Below are positions 7,294 through 12,161 of a DNA stretch of 12,161 nt, one piece after another (within the stretch, counting starts at the first letter, position 1; each line of letters opens with the position of its first letter). The DNA lies in contig CAIOKW010000043.1 in NCBI GenBank assembly GCA_903858975.1, positions 1 to 12,161 of the forward strand, written 5' to 3'. A program made the translations under genes and the position numbers. This DNA comes from Oligoflexia bacterium (GTDB taxonomy: Bacteria > Bdellovibrionota > UBA1018 > CAIMNF01). The notes under the pieces were generated by a model that worked only from the letters and a program-made list of their open reading frames with translations, was not told the origin of the DNA and did not search any database.

Positions 7294-8232
7294 ATGTGTT
7301 ACTCTGCAATGATCAAAGCCAATCTTAAATCTCTTTCAATGCAGTTCGGAGCACGGGTTCAGATAGCTGCCTTTGAAGACTTATTTGAGCAAAGGCTTAT
7401 GGGCAGTGGTGCGCGAATTCCTCGATTTTTTGAAGATCATTTTATTCGGGCTCATGGGCAAGGCGAGGAACGGGTTCAAGACTCCATCTTAAAATGGCGA
7501 GAAATTGAAGCGTCCCATTTGAAAGAGGAAATTCGGATCCAGAGTGAACGACTCGAAGTAGCTGAGCGTAAATTGATTTTGAAGGAAACTAAGACCGCAC
7601 TCAATGAGAAGCGAATTGCAGGGAAAAAAATTGCTCATTTTAAGGACAAGCTTTCGGAACTCCTCAGTGATCAAGAAGAGGAAAGCCATCGAATGTTTCC
7701 ATTTACCTATGCACCCTTAATTATGATGGAAAACGGGGAGCGAGTGATTCGGCCCTTTCGATATCATTTAAGGCCCAGAAATGAGCCCGAGTCCTTCGAT
7801 CGAAGCTTTGATGGGGCATATAATGTAAGGCGTGATCGCTTGAAAGAAGTGTTTTGGTGGAAGTCACTTTATGGCAAAAATCACGGCGTCCTCGTGATTT
7901 CGAGCTTTTTTGAAAATGTTAAACTGAAGACGGGTGAGAACGAGGTGCTTGAGTTTACACCAAAGTCAAAAAAGGACCTCCTCGTTCCGTGCCTTTTTGA
8001 TCACAACGAGGAAAGCGCCTTTGCTCTGGACTCGTTTGCCTTAATTACAGACGAGCCTAATCCAGAAGTCCTTCAGGCGGGGCACGATCGAACCCCGATA
8101 TTTATTAAGGCTGAACTGATGAACGATTGGTTAATGACCAATACACCTAGCCTCAAAAAATTTGATCAAGGTCTTCAAAATAAAGAACCGACTTATTTTG
8201 AAAGTGCAGCCATCGGCAAGCTCGGCACCTGA
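7294..8232 (+). CDS. SRAP-family protein (abasic-site DNA-protein crosslinker), long form
   Basis: SRAP proteins (HMCES in humans, YedK in E. coli) recognise abasic sites in single-stranded DNA. They crosslink to them through the N-terminal Cys2 and so shield the lesion at replication forks. Two ATGs occur in tandem (7291 and 7294). The second is chosen because Cys must be residue 2 after Met removal, giving 312 residues starting M-C-Y-S-A. The other active-site residues are present: Asn177 in YNVRRD, Glu207 in SFFENV and His264 in AGHDRTP. The Asn-to-Glu spacing of 30 equals that of YedK (Asn75 to Glu105), and the Glu-to-His spacing is 57 against 55. About 100 extra residues precede the Asn. 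Residues ~60-128 are a charged, heptad-like helix, probably a coiled-coil hairpin. I recall similar long forms starting M-C-Y-S-A in other Proteobacteria, so the insert defines a subfamily. The 3' end overlaps the convergent metzincin gene by 40 bases. The domain call is strong. Confidence 0.88.
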   Translation: MCYSAMIKANLKSLSMQFGARVQIAAFEDLFEQRLMGSGARIPRFFEDHFIRAHGQGEERVQDSILKWREIEASHLKEEIRIQSERLEVAERKLILKETKTALNEKRIAGKKIAHFKDKLSELLSDQEEESHRMFPFTYAPLIMMENGERVIRPFRYHLRPRNEPESFDRSFDGAYNVRRDRLKEVFWWKSLYGKNHGVLVISSFFENVKLKTGENEVLEFTPKSKKDLLVPCLFDHNEESAFALDSFALITDEPNPEVLQAGHDRTPIFIKAELMNDWLMTNTPSLKKFDQGLQNKEPTYFESAAIGKLGT

Positions 8233-10445
8233 TCCTTACAGTGAATGTCGAATCCAAGATCAATTCCTGCTTTTTGGAAGCTCGCGATCATCTTTTCACG
8301 CAGTGCAAGTAGGTTAGAAGCTGTCAGTTGTTGAGCTGCAAGATCAAACTTTCCGGCTATGACGAGATCCAAGTTTGGATCGCAAAGCTGCTGTTTCACG
8401 CTTGAGATCACATAGGCTTTCATTCCCTTGATATCGCTTGGACGGCCTGGCTGATCAAAGAAGTTTGTCAGTGTTCCATTCTTCTCTGAAATGCTCGCAT
8501 AGCTAATCAAGCCTTTGGTTGCGACTCCTAGTTCGCGTGCCATATCGTCTAACTTCCAAACTGGCGCATAACTTTGTCCTCGAGCAGTCAGGTAATCCAT
8601 TGCAGTCGCGAGTCTGAATTCAAAAAACCGATAGGGATCATGAGTGGCATCATCCGCAGTGCACTCCGGAGAAGTGGTCGGGTCTTTTGGATTCCAAGCA
8701 TTCTCGTCGGTACAGAACCAGTCAAGGTGATCAGGCTTCACGTTGCCGTAACCATATTTGATGGCCATGAGGTCGTATTCGCCTACGCCATCCAAGTAAC
8801 GGTAACGGCGGCCAAGGTACTCCATCACGGAGCGTGAGGTAGTTCCTTTTCCTCCGGCGTCGGTTGCACCCATATTTCCACGGAAGTTATGTCTCAATCC
8901 TAAATTGTGGCCGAGCTCATGGGTGAGCATGTCGTGAAAATAACCAGTCATGTAGGTCTTGAAGTCAATGTTGGGTGGAAGTTCGTCGAAATCATTTCTC
9001 TGCGCTAAAGAATCTTGGAGTTCTGGTTTCTCAGCATGAATTCGAAACCCTCTCGTTTTATTGAGAGTGAAAGAATGTTTGGATGCGGTTTTTAAAGATG
9101 CATCCACCCGGCGGCTGTAGTCCAAGAGGAGCTGATCTGCTTCTTCTACTTTTCCTTGGGCTTGCAGCGCCTTTGCATCAGCACCGACACGGTACCAATC
9201 GGTGTAAAGCTTCATCACCGTCGGGCCTTGGATGAGAACGTTGGTGCTCAGATTTTCGCCCGTGTATTCGTTTGAAAACGAGGGACCGAGTCCACCGTAA
9301 GTGGCTTTATTGATCAAATCCCACTCCACTACATTATAGCGGATATCACCTGTGATGATCAGGTTGTTTCTCGGATCTTCTTCCGAGAGGAACTCGTAAT
9401 CAAAAATCTTGCGCCCTTCAACCTTTGTAAAGGAATCATTCCATTCATCAAATGCTGATGCAAAAGTGGGCTGCCACTCTTTTGGGATGTGTTTTAAATA
9501 ATATTTGATTCCCGCATCGCCGAAACGAGCCAATGACCATCGCTTAATTTTGGGAGCGGCAGCGGTGTCAGTCATGAAAAATCCGACACCATCGGTGGCA
9601 CTTCGGCTTTCAAACGCTGGGTCAAAGGCAGCGGCTGACTTGAGGTACCAGCGTACGGTGAGCTTGGTATCGGGTATTGGATTCTCTTTTGGATTTACCG
9701 CTGTGAGAGTGGATTCCACGTCAAAAATGATCGTCTGCAATGAGAAGTCAAACGTCTTAGCTACAGTAGAGGTGGACTTGAGGCCCGTGCCTGATCCGTC
9801 TGGATCTTCCATAGAGATCAGGTCTAGTTCACTGCCCACAGCAGAGATATCAATCATTAGGAGGTTGTTTTTGGTGTCCACTGCAGTAATCGGAAATGCA
9901 ATTTGTGGTGAGCGCGGAGTGGATTCTTGGCAATCCGTAGAACATCCGACAAGAATCAAGACCGGAGTGTTTGTGTTTAATGCCGCAAGCATTAATTTGC
10001 CGTGCACCATCGGGAAGTCTGTGAGTTTGAGATTGCCGAGGTCTTGGTTTTCTTGATTTGAAACCGCGGTGATGACTCCGCCCAAGACCCGTTCTTCGCC
10101 GAGGGATCCAATTGGAAGGCCAAGAATGAGGGTATCTTTAGCAGCATCAACAGTTGGAATGAGAACCCCAAAGTTTGGAAACTTCCCAGAATAGATGGTT
10201 CTTTCATCAACAAGGGACGAAGTTTTTAGAAATTGTGAGGCTTCCCCGCTTGAAGCACTGAGGATTGTTTCCCCATCCACCTTAGCAAGGAGCTGATCAT
10301 TTCGAATGACCCTTAAGTCTGAAACCTGAGAATCGATCGGACGAGAATTGGTCCTGAGATTTTGATCGTTTACGTTTGAATTTGTTGATTTTGCACAAGC
10401 TGCAAGGCTGAGAAGTGCAAACGCTGCTAATAATTGAATCTTCAT
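8193..10445 (-). CDS. Lipoprotein zinc metalloprotease, metzincin type
   Basis: The 750-residue precursor has a lipoprotein signal peptide with lipobox L-A-A-C (Cys17), so it is predicted to be lipid-anchored after export. The catalytic motif THELGHNLGLRHN is a full metzincin H-E-x-x-H-x-x-G-x-x-H signature with His509, Glu510, His513 and His519. A Met-turn candidate, SVMEYLG, lies at 539-545 (Met541). The order and surroundings, with R-H-N-F-R-G-N and a following Y-D-x-x-A-I-K-Y-G-Y, match the large bacterial zinc-dependent metalloproteases with DUF4953/DUF5117-type domains (~800 residues). The N-terminal ~250 residues are strand-rich and probably propeptide-like or a binding domain. Several cysteines (168, 172, 578, 595, 688, 736) suggest disulfides. 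The start is supported by AGGGGGA five bases before the ATG. Its 3' end overlaps the SRAP gene tail to tail. It probably digests proteins at the cell surface; the natural substrate is unknown. Confidence 0.9.
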   Translation of the reverse strand: MKIQLLAAFALLSLAACAKSTNSNVNDQNLRTNSRPIDSQVSDLRVIRNDQLLAKVDGETILSASSGEASQFLKTSSLVDERTIYSGKFPNFGVLIPTVDAAKDTLILGLPIGSLGEERVLGGVITAVSNQENQDLGNLKLTDFPMVHGKLMLAALNTNTPVLILVGCSTDCQESTPRSPQIAFPITAVDTKNNLLMIDISAVGSELDLISMEDPDGSGTGLKSTSTVAKTFDFSLQTIIFDVESTLTAVNPKENPIPDTKLTVRWYLKSAAAFDPAFESRSATDGVGFFMTDTAAAPKIKRWSLARFGDAGIKYYLKHIPKEWQPTFASAFDEWNDSFTKVEGRKIFDYEFLSEEDPRNNLIITGDIRYNVVEWDLINKATYGGLGPSFSNEYTGENLSTNVLIQGPTVMKLYTDWYRVGADAKALQAQGKVEEADQLLLDYSRRVDASLKTASKHSFTLNKTRGFRIHAEKPELQDSLAQRNDFDELPPNIDFKTYMTGYFHDMLTHELGHNLGLRHNFRGNMGATDAGGKGTTSRSVMEYLGRRYRYLDGVGEYDLMAIKYGYGNVKPDHLDWFCTDENAWNPKDPTTSPECTADDATHDPYRFFEFRLATAMDYLTARGQSYAPVWKLDDMARELGVATKGLISYASISEKNGTLTNFFDQPGRPSDIKGMKAYVISSVKQQLCDPNLDLVIAGKFDLAAQQLTASNLLALREKMIASFQKAGIDLGFDIHCKDQVPSLPMAALSK

Positions 10446-10485
10446 AACGGTCCCCCTAAATGCTTTCAGGAATTTCTAAGCAGCA

Positions 10486-10516
10486 TTCATACCACTAAAT
10501 AGGGGTGTGTTTTCAA
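10486..10516 (-). promoter_or_regulatory. Probable promoter of the metzincin gene
   Basis: On the minus strand, TTGAAA (10516-10511) and an extended -10, TGG-TATGAA (10494-10486), are separated by 19 bases. The TG one base before the -10 hexamer compensates for the long spacer. Transcription would start near 10479 and give a ~34-base leader containing the AGGGGGA ribosome site (10457-10451). The rest of the 126-base gap (10446-10571) holds nothing I can name, and no clear terminator follows the serine protease gene. Confidence 0.45.
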
Positions 10517-10571
10517 GAAGATAGTGAGTGAATTGATGCGATTTGGCCGAAATGACACTGGTAAAAAGGTT

Positions 10572-11195
10572 TCAAGGTCGAGAGAGAATCATTCGAATCC
10601 AGCTCCGAAGGAGGTAGGGGCTCGTATTGAAGCTGATTTTAGAACCGTCCGGGTGGGACTCTAGGGTAGAATGAATGCCTAAAATGCAGGTCTGTCCGGA
10701 CTCGAGTGCGAAAATGGGGCCACCAGAATCACCCGGCATCGAATAGGGGTCATCCAGAATGATGCTCGCATCCCGATGATCGTGGGCGATCACTTGAACT
10801 TGAAATTGGACCTCTTGGTTGAGTCCATTTCTTCCCCCGAACCCTACACGGGTCACAAGCTCCCCGATATGATCGGCTCTACAGAGCGGAAGGGTGAGGG
10901 GGCTTGCGATCGGATTTGCAGGCCCGAGCTTTACAACAGCGATATCATCTCTAAAAAGTGAGAATTGAGGATGATATCCTGGGTGAAAGGCTATCCTTCT
11001 ATTATTGATTTCATCAATCACAGGGCCATCTGCTTGATACTGGATAGAAGATGAAACCGCATTTTCAAGGCAGTGAGCGGCTGTGATTAAAGCGCTTTTT
11101 TCAATGAGGACCCCTGAGCAAAATCCCAGGTTCCCATTATTCAGATGGGAAACCACTAAAACGGGATTGAGAATGGAGAATAGAGCTAGAACCAT
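10572..11195 (-). CDS. Chymotrypsin-fold serine protease (S1 family)
   Basis: The 207-residue protein has a complete S1 triad: His41 in TAAHC, Asp84 in DIAVVKL and Ser157 in GDSGGP. Cys26 and Cys42 match the disulfide flanking the catalytic His, and Cys105/Cys170 may form another. The residue six before the Ser (position 189 in chymotrypsin numbering) is Tyr151 rather than Asp, so trypsin-like Arg/Lys specificity is not expected. No I-V-G-G activation site is present. The N-terminus is unusually short: MVLALFSILNPVLVV looks hydrophobic, but the later part should already be the first strand of the protease fold, so there is little room for a normal signal peptide. An in-frame TAA lies six bases before the ATG, which rules out a longer version of this frame. 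The gene overlaps the last 10 bases of the choice-of-anchor-A gene and lacks its own Shine-Dalgarno, so it is probably translated by coupling from that gene. Confidence 0.88.
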   Translation of the reverse strand: MVLALFSILNPVLVVSHLNNGNLGFCSGVLIEKSALITAAHCLENAVSSSIQYQADGPVIDEINNRRIAFHPGYHPQFSLFRDDIAVVKLGPANPIASPLTLPLCRADHIGELVTRVGFGGRNGLNQEVQFQVQVIAHDHRDASIILDDPYSMPGDSGGPIFALESGQTCILGIHSTLESHPDGSKISFNTSPYLLRSWIRMILSRP

Positions 11196-12067
11196 TGTTT
11201 AGGCTGCTGATGTTGGTGAGGGTGTTGGTGTTGCCCTCCATTGCCGGTGGAGCCACATCCCACGCCTGGAATCACAGCATTAAGGCAGGCTCCATTGACT
11301 TGTCCACTGACGCCCCCTTGGCAATCCATTTGATCGGCACGCCCTAGGATACTGTCTGCAAAAAGGGCACCGGTGATCCGTGCATTGTTAAAAATCACTT
11401 GCGCGTCGGGCGCGAGGAAGGTTCCAGGAAGTCCATAAGGATCCACGCCTGCGTGAGAAATTTCTAGTGTTTTGGCATTCGGGAAATTCCAAATAATGTT
11501 TTTCGGTAGAAGTGAGCCTTTTAAGTGGATACCGATATTTTTAAAGCTCACATCACTCTCTAAAATATTGAGGACGAGAAGCTGATTTGCAGAACCACTG
11601 AGTTGAATCGTCCTCTCGGCTCGAACGCGTGTCATTTCCAGAGTGACTTGTTTTACATTCGGATTTGAAATGCGAGTGGCAAGTTTCTTTGAAAGGGAGT
11701 CCATTTCTTGATTCAAGGATTCAAAAGGAGCAGAGGGACTGTATAACGATCCAGCATCTCCATCGTAATTTCTAAAAGACTGAGCAGCGAGGCAGCTTAC
11801 ATCTGATCCAAATGCAATTTTTCCTCTTCGCATCTGTACGGAGCTATTGCTCTCGAGCGCACAACCGAGTTCATTGGGGCTGATTTGGATGAGGAAATCA
11901 CGTAAATAAACAGAGCCCCCTGCACCTGTGCGGCCCATAAAATCGCTACATTCGGCCTCAATGTTATTTTTGGCATAAACAGCGAAGTCGAACAAAGAGA
12001 GTGCATTTGCGTGGACTGGGGATACCAGTGAAAAAACACTTAAGCTGAGAGTTAATAAAAATTTCAT
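11186..12067 (-). CDS. Exported choice-of-anchor-A-type protein with His/Gln-rich tail
   Basis: The 293-residue precursor has a signal peptide cleaved after V-H-A (residue 20). The mature part resembles the choice-of-anchor-A domain of predicted surface adhesins. An early D-F-A-V-Y-A segment and G-R-T-G-A-G-G-S-V-Y-L (45-55) match the usual 'vGGnv' region. A middle section has L-L-V-L-N-I and I-I-W-N-F-P-N-A-K-T-L-E-I. GTFLAPDAQV (215-224) followed by N-A-R-I-T-G-A-L-F-A-D-S-I is the hallmark 'G-T-x-L-A-P-x-A ... G-x-x-x-A-x-S' ending. These domains normally precede a cell-surface anchor such as LPXTG or PEP-CTERM. Here there is none. The chain passes a Cys/Gly-rich linker and ends in a tail with four alternating histidines (280, 282, 284, 286) and many glutamines, closing Q-W-F. 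The downstream serine protease gene overlaps by 10 bases. The adhesive role is known only by family prediction. No strong ribosome site is seen. Confidence 0.78.
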   Translation of the reverse strand: MKFLLTLSLSVFSLVSPVHANALSLFDFAVYAKNNIEAECSDFMGRTGAGGSVYLRDFLIQISPNELGCALESNSSVQMRRGKIAFGSDVSCLAAQSFRNYDGDAGSLYSPSAPFESLNQEMDSLSKKLATRISNPNVKQVTLEMTRVRAERTIQLSGSANQLLVLNILESDVSFKNIGIHLKGSLLPKNIIWNFPNAKTLEISHAGVDPYGLPGTFLAPDAQVIFNNARITGALFADSILGRADQMDCQGGVSGQVNGACLNAVIPGVGCGSTGNGGQHQHPHQHQQPKQWF

Positions 12068-12116
12068 ACGGAGATTCTATGTTATTTCTGAAATTCTGGT
12101 GTGCTGTCCGCGCTCG

Positions 12117-12161
12117 ATCGTCACAGTTTGGGCCTGAAATTAAGATAACAAGTGTGACGAT
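12117..12161. repeat. 9-base inverted repeat at the right edge
   Basis: ATCGTCACA (12117-12125) and TGTGACGAT (12153-12161) are perfect reverse complements separated by 27 bases. The second copy touches the window end, so the repeat could extend outward. It lies 50-94 bases upstream of the choice-of-anchor-A gene start, where operator half-sites would be expected. A long-loop hairpin or chance are alternatives. The rest of 12068-12116 holds no motif I can name. Confidence 0.4.

Noticed and set aside
9505..10056. Open frame of 183 codons on the + strand
   Set aside because: It lies wholly antisense within the N-terminal half of the metzincin gene, has no ribosome site, and its composition looks like the shadow of a coding frame on the other strand.
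11186..11200. Programmed frameshift fusing the choice-of-anchor-A protein to the serine protease
   Set aside because: The protease frame has a TAA six bases before its ATG and there is no convincing slippery heptamer. Stop-restart coupling at the overlapping ATG explains the layout more simply.

Overview
This is a chromosomal window from a Gram-negative bacterium of moderate GC content. It has ten protein genes or gene remnants, packed tightly on both strands. The mix is a flagellin, a lipoprotein metzincin, several exported hydrolases, and many signal peptides and lipoboxes. That would fit a motile, protease-rich lineage such as the Bdellovibrionota (Bdellovibrio-like predators), but no marker gene settles the taxonomy. 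I see no rRNA, tRNA, CRISPR array, transposase or phage gene.

Left part (1-2288, + strand): an exported protein of unknown function (142-1257) is followed by a complete arginase (1308-2288) with all metal ligands. The arginase meets the minus-strand genes tail to tail with a 4-base overlap.

Centre (2285-7188, - strand): read 5' to 3' on the minus strand, there is an exported papain-like peptidase C92/NlpC-P60-type protein (7188-5767), then only 4 bases later an MFS transporter (5762-4554). After a 117-base gap comes a flagellin gene that appears broken by a 2-base deletion at its fifth codon (4436-3599). A DUF2268-like HEXXH metallopeptidase (3568-2723) and a small SnoaL/NTF2-like protein (2677-2285) follow.

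Right part (7189-12161): an AT-rich divergent region separates the C92 gene from a + strand SRAP-family (abasic-site DNA-protein crosslink) protein of the long, coiled-coil-inserted type (7294-8232). The SRAP gene overlaps by 40 bases, tail to tail, with a 750-residue lipoprotein metzincin (10445-8193). Further right are a choice-of-anchor-A-type exported protein with a His/Gln-rich tail (12067-11186) and, overlapping it by 10 bases, a chymotrypsin-fold serine protease (11195-10572). A 9-base inverted repeat lies at the right edge upstream of this pair.

Four unrelated peptidase folds with intact catalytic residues lie within about 8.5 kb: a DUF2268-like gluzincin, a papain-like C92, a metzincin and a chymotrypsin-like protease. 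Most are predicted to be exported. I find no clear evidence of a new multi-gene defence or mobile system. The most checkable oddities are the frameshifted flagellin, the choice-of-anchor-A/serine-protease pair, and the C92-MFS pair.
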